Source: a virus
IMG/VR virus record: IMGVR_UViG_3300025896_000142
Span: 1-28,957 of that record
DNA length: 28,957 nucleotides
Direction: 5' to 3' (one strand)
Under the pieces are notes generated by a model. That model saw only the letters and a program-made list of their open reading frames with translations. It made no database searches and was not told the DNA's origin. The position numbers and the translations under genes were made by a program. Below are positions 13,787 to 20,055 of the stretch, one piece after another. The number at the start of each line of letters is the position of its first letter. The stretch's first letter is position 1.

Positions 13787-13867
13787 GGGTCTATTGAGCA
13801 ATTGGCTGGCTCGCTTGGTTGTAGCCCAAGTTTGAAAGACGTGGGGGTTCGAGTCCCTCTAGGCCCA
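13787..13867 (+). tRNA. tRNA-Tyr (GTA), first copy
   Basis: Acceptor GGGUCUA/UAGGCCC, D stem GAGC/GCUC, anticodon stem CUUGG/CCAAG, loop UUGUAGC (anticodon GUA), 13-base variable arm as in bacterial Tyr tRNAs, T arm and A73. Position 37 is G instead of the usual A. Confidence 0.9.
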
Positions 13868-14014
13868 CTGGCGAGTATGTAGTTTTATTGATTTCTGGAA
13901 AATGCTAGACAAAAAATCAAAAATGGGGTCTCGCCAAAGTTGGAGAGTTGGGGCGGTCTGTAACACCGTTGCGTAAGCTGAGTAGGTTCGAATCCTATCG
14001 GCCCCACTCGCTAG
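13868..14014 (+). repeat. Long-range inverted repeat enclosing the second tRNA-Tyr
   Basis: CTGGCGAGT (13868-13876) pairs with ACTCGCTAG (14006-14014) over nine positions with one G-U. A further inner/outer pairing (TCAAAAAT near 13916, ATTTTTGA near 14026) is possible. The tRNA-Tyr copy sits at the tip, as if presented for excision. Confidence 0.55.
13925..14006 (+). tRNA. tRNA-Tyr-like (GTA), second copy
   Basis: Acceptor GGGGUCU/CGGCCCC with a U-C mismatch at the base, D stem CCA/UGG, anticodon stem GCGGU/ACCGU, loop CUGUAAC (anticodon GUA), 12-base variable arm with a GUAA loop, T arm, A73. Less regular than the first copy. Confidence 0.82.
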
Positions 14015-14074
14015 GGTAGATTTTAAATTTTTGACCAGAACTTGGCTTTTCAAGTGGACAATAAAAATTACAAT

Positions 14075-14148
14075 GCCGCATACGCACAAAAGGTGGTGCA
14101 CTGGATTTGTAACCCAGAATAGAGTCGGTTCGATTCCGTCATGCGGCT
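14075..14148 (+). tRNA. tRNA-Thr-like (TGT), first copy
   Basis: Acceptor GCCGCAU/AUGCGGC, D stem GCAC/GUGC, loop UUUGUAA with anticodon UGU. The anticodon stem ends in an A-C mismatch and the T stem has a U-U mismatch. Followed within 60 bases by a GIY-YIG endonuclease gene. Confidence 0.82.
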
Positions 14149-14206
14149 CTGGTAACTTTTTTGTACTTTTTACTTTTTCTAGATATTTATTTAGAAAGAA
14201 AGTAAA

Positions 14207-14854
14207 ATGGGAAGAAAAAAAGCAAATATTCATTACATATATAAAACAACATGTAATGTAACAGGAAAATATTATGTTGGGATGCATTCAACATGTAATC
14301 TGGAAGATGGTTATATGGGAAGTGGGTTAAGATTAAGAAGAAGTATTAGGAAATATGGTGTAGAAAACCATACAAAAGAGATTCTAGAATATCTACCAAC
14401 AAGAGAAGAATTAGTTCTTAGAGAGATTGAGATTATCACAAAAGAATTGATTTCGGAAGATTTATGTATGAATTTAGTCGTTGGTGGTCAAGGTGGTTTT
14501 ATTAGTATTGAAGGAGCAACAAAAGGTGGTTTAACGTCTGGAAATATTCATAAAAATAAATTAATTAATGATGTTGAATATTTAAAGGAACGTCAAGAGA
14601 TTTCTTCAAAAACAATTAAAGAATCGTTTAAAAATGGTAAGATAAAATCATTTAATTGGAAAGGTTATCAACATACTGAAGAATCTAAAAAGTTAATGTC
14701 TAAATCGTCTAAAGGAATGGGTATTGGTGAAACAAACTCACAATATGGTACATGTTGGATAACAAATAATGGTATCAACAAAAAGATTAAAAAAGAAGAC
14801 CTTGAAACTTATCTAAATGAGGGTTGGTTAAAAGGAAGAAATTTAAAAAATTAG
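14207..14854 (+). CDS. GIY-YIG homing endonuclease (Seg-like)
   Basis: 215 residues. The N-terminal GIY-YIG nuclease domain (about 1-90) shows YIYKTTCNVTGKYYVGMH, the usual two-strand signature, followed by a conserved Arg/Glu region (REIEIITKEL). The C-terminal part contains a NUMOD3-like basic helix motif (YQHTEESKKLMSKSSKG, about 145-162) and a tail reading CWITNNGINKKI that likely binds DNA. It is free-standing, not within an intron, and lies between two tRNA-Thr genes. Such enzymes cut the matching site of a competitor genome and spread themselves with flanking markers. AT-richness is higher than for neighbouring coding genes, consistent with recent arrival. Confidence 0.9.
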   Translation: MGRKKANIHYIYKTTCNVTGKYYVGMHSTCNLEDGYMGSGLRLRRSIRKYGVENHTKEILEYLPTREELVLREIEIITKELISEDLCMNLVVGGQGGFISIEGATKGGLTSGNIHKNKLINDVEYLKERQEISSKTIKESFKNGKIKSFNWKGYQHTEESKKLMSKSSKGMGIGETNSQYGTCWITNNGINKKIKKEDLETYLNEGWLKGRNLKN

Positions 14855-14860
14855 AAATAA

Positions 14861-14929
14861 TGTTAACGTTAGAATAAGTTAATTCACTTGATTTCTGGAT
14901 AAAGGGATGGTTTAATAACCACGTTAACA
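14861..14929 (+). repeat. Inverted repeat before tRNA-Thr
   Basis: TGTTAACGT (14861-14869) is the perfect complement of ACGTTAACA (14921-14929). The hairpin ends five bases before the tRNA-Thr 5' end, a likely processing structure. Confidence 0.6.
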
Positions 14930-14933
14930 AAAT

Positions 14934-15006
14934 GCCTCAATAGCTCAGTTGGTAGAGCACTTGTTTTGTAAACAAGATGTCGTTGGTTCGACCCCGACTT
15001 GAGGCT
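14934..15006 (+). tRNA. tRNA-Thr (TGT), second copy
   Basis: Canonical: acceptor GCCUCAA/UUGAGGC, D stem GCUC/GAGC, anticodon stem CUUGU/ACAAG with loop UUUGUAA, T stem region GUUGG/CCGAC, discriminator U. Confidence 0.95.
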
Positions 15007-15011
15007 CAAAA

Positions 15012-15210
15012 AGTAGGATAGACGTGCAGCAATGTATGGATTACGCCAAATATGGGATAATGACCCATTGATGAAGGGATAGAGATGAGTGGTTCCCTTT
15101 AAGTCCTACTGACGTTATTAAAGTATACTGGTTTTTGATACCGCTTTACCGTTAGGAAAATCCTTATAAGGGCTGAGATTTAATATCAAGCGTAGCAAAC
15201 GGTCTTAGGA
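15012..15210 (+). ncRNA. Structured RNA: three-way junction and pseudoknot
   Basis: AGTAGGA (15012-15018) pairs with TCCTACT (near 15105-15111) and encloses two hairpins (ATGGG/CCCAT and AAGGGA/TCCCTT). Downstream, CGCTT (15142-15146) pairs with AAGCG (15188-15192), while ACCGTT (15148-15153) pairs with AACGGT (15198-15203): the interleaved order makes a pseudoknot, with AGGA-AAA-TCCT (15154-15164) between. No reading frame fits. It lies between tRNA-Thr and tRNA-Gly and matches no family I can name. Confidence 0.55.
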
Positions 15211-15261
15211 GATTAACAGAATACAAAGGGGGTATGACGGGTGCAGAGAGAGGCACAAATT

Positions 15262-15334
15262 GCAGAAGTAGCTCAATTGGTAGAGTGCTAGCCTTCCAAG
15301 CTGGATGTTGCGGGTTCGAGCCCCGTCTTCTGCT
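15262..15334 (+). tRNA. tRNA-Gly (TCC)
   Basis: Acceptor GCAGAAG/CUUCUGC, D stem GCUC/GAGU, anticodon stem CUAGC/GCUGG with loop CUUCCAA (anticodon UCC), T stem GCGGG/CCCGU and discriminator U as in bacterial Gly tRNAs. Confidence 0.94.
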
Positions 15335-15409
15335 CAAAGTAAAAATCGTTGCACATAGCGAAGATAGTAAAGATAACTATCACCCAGTTAAACGATTCTG
15401 GGTAAAATT

Positions 15410-15481
15410 GCGGGAGTAGCTCAGTGGTAGAGCAATGCATTACCAATGCATAGGCCGTGGGTTCGAACCCCATCTCCCGCT
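15410..15481 (+). tRNA. tRNA-Gly (ACC)
   Basis: Acceptor GCGGGAG/CUCCCGC, anticodon stem AUGCA/UGCAU perfect, loop UUACCAA giving anticodon ACC, T arm GUGGG/CCCAU, discriminator U. A34 in a Gly anticodon is rare in bacteria; the rest of the tRNA is canonical. Confidence 0.88.
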
Positions 15482-15488
15482 CTAATAT

Positions 15489-15564
15489 GCGTCCCATAGC
15501 TTAGTAGGAAAAGCGGAGCCCAGTGGGGGCTTATGGATGGAAGGTTCGAATCCTTCTGGGAGGC
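15489..15564 (+). tRNA. tRNA-His (GTG)
   Basis: G-1 (15489) opposite C73 (15564) is the hallmark of His tRNA. Acceptor CGUCCCA/UGGGAGG has one G-G mismatch. Anticodon stem GAGCC/GGCUU encloses CAGUGGG (anticodon GUG, with A at position 33 instead of U). T stem GAAGG/CCUUC. Confidence 0.85.
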
Positions 15565-15664
15565 CAAATAAAAAAAATTGATTAAAAAAGATATGAAAAC
15601 AATAAAGAACATAAAGAGTAAACAGTAACTGCCTTCAATGCGTTGAAGGGATAGTTACGACTAT

Positions 15665-15736
15665 GGCTTCAAAGCATTGATGGCGATGCACCCCGCTTTT
15701 AACGGGGGGAAATGGGTTCGATTCCCGTTGGGGCTA
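15665..15736 (+). tRNA. tRNA-Lys (TTT), first copy
   Basis: Acceptor GGCUUCA/UGGGGCU (several G-U pairs), D stem GCAU/AUGC, anticodon stem CCCCG/CGGGG with loop CUUUUAA (anticodon UUU), T arm AUGGG/CCCGU, A73. Confidence 0.9.
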
Positions 15737-15749
15737 CTAGATTAACAAA

Positions 15750-15824
15750 GCATCTATAGCCAAAATGGAATAAGGCACCATACTTTTAATATGGGCTGTC
15801 TGGGTTCGAGCCCCAGTGGATGCA
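15750..15824 (+). tRNA. tRNA-Lys (TTT), second copy
   Basis: Acceptor GCAUCUA/UGGAUGC, D stem GCC/GGC, anticodon stem CCAUA/UAUGG with loop CUUUUAA (anticodon UUU), T arm CUGGG/CCCAG, A73. Sequence clearly differs from the first copy, so it is not a recent duplicate. Confidence 0.93.
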
Positions 15825-15859
15825 CAAGTACTTGATTACTAGAACGATAAAGTAGAATT

Positions 15860-15895
15860 TGCATAATAAAGTTGATAGCTTTATTATGCATTTTT
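15860..15895 (+). terminator. Intrinsic terminator ending the tRNA array
   Basis: TGCATAATAAAG (15860-15871) is perfectly complementary to CTTTATTATGCA (15879-15890), followed by TTTTT. It closes the main array about 35 bases after the last tRNA-Lys. Confidence 0.93.
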
Positions 15896-15914
15896 AGGTT
15901 TATTACGATATTAG

Positions 15915-15945
15915 TTGTTTATATCAAATTAATTTAATACCTTTG
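15915..15945 (+). promoter_or_regulatory. Bacteroidota-type promoter (leaderless)
   Basis: TTG (15915-15917), 20 bases, TACCTTTG (15938-15945); the ATG at 15950 would lie at or beside the transcription start. Confidence 0.88.
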
Positions 15946-15949
15946 TATT

Positions 15950-16321
15950 ATGAAAACAGAACATTATAATAAGTTGGTAGAAGTTGTCGGTAAAGAAAAA
16001 GCTGACAAGATTAAAGATGCTATGATTGAAGCTGAATTAAGAAGAAAAGATGAAGATATCAAGGAAGCTAATCGTTTGATTAGAATGGTTGCTGTTATGA
16101 TACCTAAAGAAACCCTTATTGATGGTGCTTATTACAATGGTCATAGATGGAGAGCTGGTCATGTGGCTAAATGGGATGCTACCAAAGGAAAGTTCCTATG
16201 TATCAACTTTACAATGGGTGAGTTCTATTTGGAAGACTTGCCATATTTTGCTGATGTAGCTGAAACAAGGTTAGATGGTTTTTTACCATTTGAAATGATT
16301 AAAAAAATAGAAATAGAATAA
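15950..16321 (+). CDS. Unknown phage protein, 123 aa, upstream of RNase P RNA
   Basis: A Lys/Glu-rich N-terminal helical half (about 1-55) is followed by a small beta-rich half with Trp and Gly residues (GHRWRAGHVAKWD) and an acidic C-terminus. No catalytic motif or known family. Translation is probably leaderless. Its TAA stop is part of the first helix (P1) of the RNase P RNA that follows, so mRNA and RNase P RNA would come from the same transcript and translation to the stop would touch the RNA's 5' end. Confidence 0.8.
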   Translation: MKTEHYNKLVEVVGKEKADKIKDAMIEAELRRKDEDIKEANRLIRMVAVMIPKETLIDGAYYNGHRWRAGHVAKWDATKGKFLCINFTMGEFYLEDLPYFADVAETRLDGFLPFEMIKKIEIE

Positions 16322-16558
16322 CAAAGAAAGAGGATTCATCGCTGGCAACAGAGGAAGTTCACGACATCTCTCCAAGAGGTAGGAGATACCTACGAAGGCC
16401 TAAAAGTGGGACTGTCAACGAAGTATCGTTATTACTACCGCAACACGGGGTGCAACACATACAGTCTTAGCAAGGGAACTTGGATTGCTATGATAGACGG
16501 GTAGTGGCTTAGATAAATGATGAAATAAAACAGGAACGTGGCTACGCTCACTTTGTTA
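16319..16558 (+). ncRNA. rnpB: RNase P RNA (compact, phage-encoded)
   Basis: The catalytic RNA that matures tRNA 5' ends. The core elements appear in the right order. P1: 16319-16326 with 16551-16558, 8 bp. P2: UUCAUC (16335-16340) with GAUGAA (16519-16524). P3: CUG-GCAA-CAG (16342-16351). P4: 16356-16363 with 16537-16543, keeping the universally bulged U (16358). The GAGGAAG start of P4 strand, an AGCAAGG segment (16469-16475), a GGGUAG segment (16499-16504) and UUAGAUAAAUGAUG (from 16509) all match conserved bacterial RNase P positions, and ACAGGAACGUGGCU matches the conserved 3' P4 side. At about 240 bases it is far shorter than the usual 350-400. It ends three bases before a tRNA-Gly-like gene. 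Confidence 0.85.
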
Positions 16559-16561
16559 CAT

Positions 16562-16656
16562 GCAGAAATAGTTTAGTTGGTAAAACACCCAATCCCCAGG
16601 GACAAAAAGTCGTATAACTACGTGAAGATTCAGAGGTTCGATTCCTCTTTTCTGCT
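16562..16656 (+). tRNA. tRNA-Gly-like gene with extra internal sequence
   Basis: Acceptor GCAGAAA/UUUCUGC and discriminator U resemble the other Gly tRNAs; D stem GUUU/AAAC and T arm AGAGG/CCUCU are clear. In the middle, CCC/GGG encloses AAUCCCCA (possible anticodon CCC), giving only three anticodon-stem pairs. A further 28 bases lie before the T arm, with a hairpin CGUA-UAAC-UACG, CAAAAAGU and UUCAG. These resemble the insert motifs of tRNA-Asp and tRNA-Asn, so part may be an insert whose limits I cannot place. Confidence 0.65.
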
Positions 16657-16664
16657 CAAAAAAC

Positions 16665-16695
16665 TTGCAAACAGACAAATTAATTCGTATATTTG
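16665..16695 (+). promoter_or_regulatory. Bacteroidota-type promoter
   Basis: TTG (16665-16667), 20 bases, TATATTTG (16688-16695), start codon at 16711. Confidence 0.85.
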
Positions 16696-16710
16696 TAGAA
16701 AATAATCTAG

Positions 16711-17361
16711 ATGAAAAAACGAAACAAACATTATTTAAGGGAAAAAGAGATTATACGTCTTAAACTTAAAGACAAAGAGATTTCAGATGCCATAAGAAAT
16801 CAAGGCTACATTGAATTGGAAAAACCAATACCACATGGTTTTGATGCTGAATGGGTGCTTAGAGAAGATATACTTAGACGTGAAGATGCCTCAGCATTCC
16901 AAGAAGCTTTGGATGTATGTAAGCAAAAAATCTGGTCTAAAAAGAAAGACTTCAAGTCTAGAGATTATAAAACAAAAAAATGGTATATCATGTATCCTAA
17001 GTTAAATGAGATTAACAAGGAAAAATATGAAGCATTATCACCCACGGCTAAAAAGTTTTTCGTTGTATATGATGACTGGCGTAAGAAGTATTGGAAAAGT
17101 GGTTATAGTGATGTTCACTATCGTTGCACACTATCTTATGAGTTGGTTGTGAAAATTACTCAATCATATATCACACATCGTAGAGAACATGATAACATTC
17201 TTTATCAAATGGATGCAGAGAATGAGAAGATGCTTTACAAGGCAGCCAAAGGATTTCCGTGGGGTGGTTACAGTTATGGTAAATTTTGGAATAGACATGA
17301 GTTTAAGAAAGAGAAAACCATCGCTAAGAAAGAACTAAGACAACAACTAAACGAAGAATAA
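16711..17361 (+). CDS. Unknown basic phage protein, 216 aa
   Basis: A strongly basic, helix-rich protein beginning MKKRNKHYLREKEII. It contains a Trp/Tyr-rich central and C-terminal region (WYIMYPKLNE, WRKKYWKSGY, GFPWGGYSYGKFW) and many Lys/Arg residues, which would suit RNA or DNA contact. No catalytic motif recognised. It has its own promoter right after the RNase P RNA/tRNA unit and its own terminator. Whether it acts with the nearby RNase P RNA is unknown. Confidence 0.78.
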   Translation: MKKRNKHYLREKEIIRLKLKDKEISDAIRNQGYIELEKPIPHGFDAEWVLREDILRREDASAFQEALDVCKQKIWSKKKDFKSRDYKTKKWYIMYPKLNEINKEKYEALSPTAKKFFVVYDDWRKKYWKSGYSDVHYRCTLSYELVVKITQSYITHRREHDNILYQMDAENEKMLYKAAKGFPWGGYSYGKFWNRHEFKKEKTIAKKELRQQLNEE

Positions 17362-17385
17362 TCCATACCTAGTATGGATTTTTTT
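17360..17385 (+). terminator. Intrinsic terminator
   Basis: AATCCATAC (17360-17368) pairs with GTATGGATT (17372-17380), three-base loop, T-run; it overlaps the stop codon of the preceding gene. Confidence 0.92.
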
Positions 17386-17419
17386 GTTTCTTTTGGTATA
17401 TTTATATTAAAAGAAATAA

Positions 17420-18433
17420 ATGATAAAAAAATTATTAAGAGAAGGTATTATAAAAACTAGTTTAAATGAAGGTCCCGTTAAACTATTTGAAACGGTTAAA
17501 GACTATTTTCAATTTTCGGGTGATTTAGATGAAGACATACATAATTTGAATGAGCTTTATGTTTATTTAAGAGAAGAAGATGATTTTGACCCATTTGCAC
17601 ATGGTCAAGCAGCACCTACCGAAAAAGTAGATAAAAATATTTGTTTATTAACATTTTCAAATGCAAACGCTAAGTTAGATTGGCCTTATTTTTCTTTACC
17701 AGCTGGTTATACATGTCCATTCGCCACTGTATGTAAGAATTTTGCGTCTAAACCTGGACAAAAGTTTAAAGATAACAAATCTTTAAAACAAGCTAGTGAT
17801 AAAACAGAACACATGTGTTATGCCGCTAGAGCTCAAGCACAATATCCAGAAACAAACAAGAAAGCTTTTAGTAACCTATCATTATTGATGACAGCACAAA
17901 AAGATGGTGGAGTTAAAGGTATGGCAGATTTGATTATTGAGTCAATTACGTATGCTGGTTTAGACCGTAGCAATATCTTTAGAATACACGAGGGTGGGGA
18001 TTTCTTTTCTGACGCTTATTTCAAGGCTTGGATTGAAGTTGCAAATGCTTTCCCAAATATCAAATTTTACACACATACAACATCATTAAAATTTTGGATA
18101 TCAAATAGAGGTTCTGTACCTAAAAATATGAATTTAATAGCATCAATGGATAAAAATAACGAAGAAACAATCTTACAAAATAATCTAAGATATTCAACTG
18201 TAGTTTATAGTATTGAAGATGCTAAGAAATTAAGATTACCAATCGATTATGATGATTCATTAGCGTGTTGTAGTGATACTAATTTTGCGTTGTTATTGCA
18301 TGGTGGTCAGCCAGCTGGTACTGACGCTTCAAAAGCTTATATGGCAAATAAAAAAGCTGGAAATTATGATAAGTTAAAAGACTTACATAAAGCTAATAAA
18401 GGAAATCGACAAGATTTACTTAAGAACAAATAA
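17420..18433 (+). CDS. GP88-family phage protein
   Basis: 337 residues matching the phage GP88 (gene product 88) family: a cysteine cluster CPFATVC near residue 98, MCYAARAQ near 132, and downstream FRIHEGGDFFS and FYTHTTS motifs on a TIM-barrel-like pattern. The family is widespread in phages and its activity is not established. The N-terminus MIKKLLREGIIKTSLNEG is separate from the conserved domain and resembles the start of the next protein; both contain L-x-E followed by G, the cleavage signature of T4-type prohead proteases. That hints at packaging into the capsid. No clear promoter was found, so it may be expressed from a non-standard site. Confidence 0.82.
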   Translation: MIKKLLREGIIKTSLNEGPVKLFETVKDYFQFSGDLDEDIHNLNELYVYLREEDDFDPFAHGQAAPTEKVDKNICLLTFSNANAKLDWPYFSLPAGYTCPFATVCKNFASKPGQKFKDNKSLKQASDKTEHMCYAARAQAQYPETNKKAFSNLSLLMTAQKDGGVKGMADLIIESITYAGLDRSNIFRIHEGGDFFSDAYFKAWIEVANAFPNIKFYTHTTSLKFWISNRGSVPKNMNLIASMDKNNEETILQNNLRYSTVVYSIEDAKKLRLPIDYDDSLACCSDTNFALLLHGGQPAGTDASKAYMANKKAGNYDKLKDLHKANKGNRQDLLKNK

Positions 18434-18442
18434 AAGTTTTAT

Positions 18443-19006
18443 ATGAATATTAAAAAAGAATTAAGAGCCGCTTTATTAAAAGAAGGCAAACACAAAACCC
18501 ATAAAAATGAATATGGGTGTCTTATGGTTTACTTAGATGTGGCCAATGAAGATTGGGATAAGTTACAAGATATGATTGATGACGAAGACTTATATGTTGA
18601 TAAAGAAGACCCAAGCTATGGTAGAGAAACTGAGCCGCATGCGACAATATTATTTGGTTTCCATGCAGATGTACCAGATGAAGATATAGAACAAGAAATT
18701 GATAAAGTAAAAGAACCTAAGATAGGGTTCAAAGGTATATCAGCATTTAGCAATGAAAAGTTTGATGTTTTAAAGTTTGACGTTGATAGTGATGACATGC
18801 ATAAAATGAATACAAAGTTTAAGAAATTTCCAAATACAAATAACTTTCCAGATTATCACCCACACGTAACAATTGCTTATTTGAAACCTAAAACGGCTGA
18901 CAAATACATAAAAAAAATGAAAGGTATGGAAGACATGCCAATCAAAGTTGATAACTTGGTTTATTCAAAACCAAATGGTGAAAAAAAGACATACGAATTA
19001 AATTAA
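18443..19006 (+). CDS. 2H phosphoesterase (LigT/cyclic phosphodiesterase-like)
   Basis: 187 residues with the two catalytic H-x-T motifs of the 2H superfamily: EPHATILFGFH (His near residue 66) and HPHVTIAYLK (His near 141), spaced normally for the fold. Members open or form 2',3'-cyclic phosphates, join tRNA halves by 2'-5' bonds in vitro (LigT) or, in phages, degrade cyclic oligonucleotide defence signals (Acb1). Either tRNA end processing or anti-CBASS activity would make sense here and the sequence does not decide. The N-terminus MNIKKELRAALLKEG resembles that of the previous protein, again with L-x-E before G. It ends at a bidirectional terminator. Confidence 0.85.
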   Translation: MNIKKELRAALLKEGKHKTHKNEYGCLMVYLDVANEDWDKLQDMIDDEDLYVDKEDPSYGRETEPHATILFGFHADVPDEDIEQEIDKVKEPKIGFKGISAFSNEKFDVLKFDVDSDDMHKMNTKFKKFPNTNNFPDYHPHVTIAYLKPKTADKYIKKMKGMEDMPIKVDNLVYSKPNGEKKTYELN

Positions 19007-19032
19007 AAAAGGGCCCAATGGGCCCATTTTTT
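19005..19032. terminator. Bidirectional terminator
   Basis: A-run, GGGCCC (19011-19016), three-base loop, GGGCCC (19020-19025), T-run. It serves the plus-strand gene ending at 19006 and the convergent minus-strand gene ending at 19036. Confidence 0.9.
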
Positions 19033-19035
19033 GTT

Positions 19036-19176
19036 TTAACCTTGACCTACAGATTTTTTTAAGTAGTTCTTAGAATTTTTCATTTTTGATGATTTCGATT
19101 TCGAATGAATTCCAGGTCTCTTCTTATGAGTCTTTTCAAGTCTGCCAGAAGTTGTTGTTGATGTTGCTTTTGCCAT
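19036..19176 (-). CDS. Small basic protein, 46 aa, only minus-strand gene
   Basis: Read on the minus strand, it begins MAKATSTTTSGRLEKTHKKR and continues PGIHSKSKSS, ending GQG. It is very rich in Lys, Ser and Thr. Short proteins with this KKRPGxHSK pattern recur in Bacteroidota and their phages but have no assigned function; composition suggests nucleic-acid binding, comparable to small ribosome-associated proteins. It is the only gene against the prevailing direction, faces a bidirectional terminator, and would be transcribed from the region at about 19180-19220. Stop at 19036-19038. Confidence 0.82.
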   Translation of the reverse strand: MAKATSTTTSGRLEKTHKKRPGIHSKSKSSKMKNSKNYLKKSVGQG

Positions 19177-19200
19177 GTTAAATATTTTTTTAATAAATAC

Positions 19201-19231
19201 TTGTTTTTTAATAAAAAAATTAGTATATTTG
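19201..19231 (+). promoter_or_regulatory. Bacteroidota-type promoter
   Basis: TTG (19201-19203), 20 bases, TATATTTG (19224-19231). Because the promoter covers 19201-19231, the coding start of the next gene must be the ATG at 19249. Confidence 0.87.
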
Positions 19232-19248
19232 TAAAAAAAATAACTTAT

Positions 19249-19536
19249 ATGAAAAATTCAATCTTAATCGATATCGATACGGAAAGAGACCAACCAATAC
19301 TTATTGGGAAAGGTCAAGAAAATGAACCGCCTACTAATAGAGAAGAGGCGAAAGAAATGATACTAACTGACATATCTTGTTTATGTGAAGCGTTGATAAC
19401 CTTGATTCACGTGGCTGACCAAAATGAGTACGCACACAAAGAAGATATGGTAAACAAAGCCATAGAACAGTTAACTCTTTTATTAATTCCTTCAACTACA
19501 ACTGAAGAAACTACCGACAATAACGAAAAAGCTTAA
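19249..19536 (+). CDS. Unknown acidic protein, 95 aa
   Basis: The start is ATG 19249 (MKNSILIDIDTERDQP); an upstream TTG at 19201 lies inside the promoter and cannot be used. The N-terminal part looks beta-rich, followed by a helical segment containing a Cys-rich turn (ISCLCEAL) and a Thr/Glu-rich tail. Family not recognised. Likely cotranscribed with the nuclease-like gene 10 bases downstream. Confidence 0.75.
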   Translation: MKNSILIDIDTERDQPILIGKGQENEPPTNREEAKEMILTDISCLCEALITLIHVADQNEYAHKEDMVNKAIEQLTLLLIPSTTTEETTDNNEKA

Positions 19537-19545
19537 TCGTTATGT

Positions 19546-20055
19546 GTGGAAGAAATATTAATAACTGATGACCAAAGAAAAAGAGCCAAAGAGCTTTATG
19601 AGTTTAATGTATTAAACGGGTCTGTAACTGAAGGAAAAGGCAACGAGGTAGGTGCGTTGGGTGAAATAATTGTTTGGGATAAATACAAAAACAAAACCAA
19701 GTATGTCGGTTCTTACGACTACGATATGATAATTAAAGGTGTGAAGGTTGATGTTAAAACCAAAGCACAGAATTATCCACCAGCACCACACCATACCTAT
19801 AATATCTTCGCATTCAACACTAAACAGAAATGTGATTACTATTGCTTTGTCGTTGTTCATAATGACTTAACCAGAGCATGGATAGTTGGGTGGAAAGATA
19901 AAGAGAAATTCTTCAAAGAAGCTAAGTTCCGAAAGAAAGGTGAGTTAGATGATAACATTCCAAATGGTACATGGACATTCAAAGGTGATTGTTATTGCTT
20001 GAATATTGGTGAATTGGAAAATAAAATCAAAAAAGACTTGGAAGAAACAAAATAA
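19546..20055 (+). CDS. PD-(D/E)XK nuclease-like protein
   Basis: 169 residues from a GTG start (an ATG four bases earlier is out of frame and stops quickly). It shows a restriction-endonuclease-fold signature: G-E at residue 40 in a helix, D60 in YDYDMI and the D69-V-K71 pair in VDVKTK. The spacing fits the PD-(D/E)XK core of phage Holliday-junction and resection nucleases and of small restriction-like enzymes. Residues after 80 form a mixed region rich in aromatics. Nucleic-acid cleavage is likely; the substrate is unknown. Confidence 0.78.
   Translation: MEEILITDDQRKRAKELYEFNVLNGSVTEGKGNEVGALGEIIVWDKYKNKTKYVGSYDYDMIIKGVKVDVKTKAQNYPPAPHHTYNIFAFNTKQKCDYYCFVVVHNDLTRAWIVGWKDKEKFFKEAKFRKKGELDDNIPNGTWTFKGDCYCLNIGELENKIKKDLEETK

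Noticed and set aside
15165-15203. TPP riboswitch
   Set aside because: CTGAGA and GCGTAG resemble parts of the THI box, but the intervening conserved segments are missing and no thiamine gene follows.
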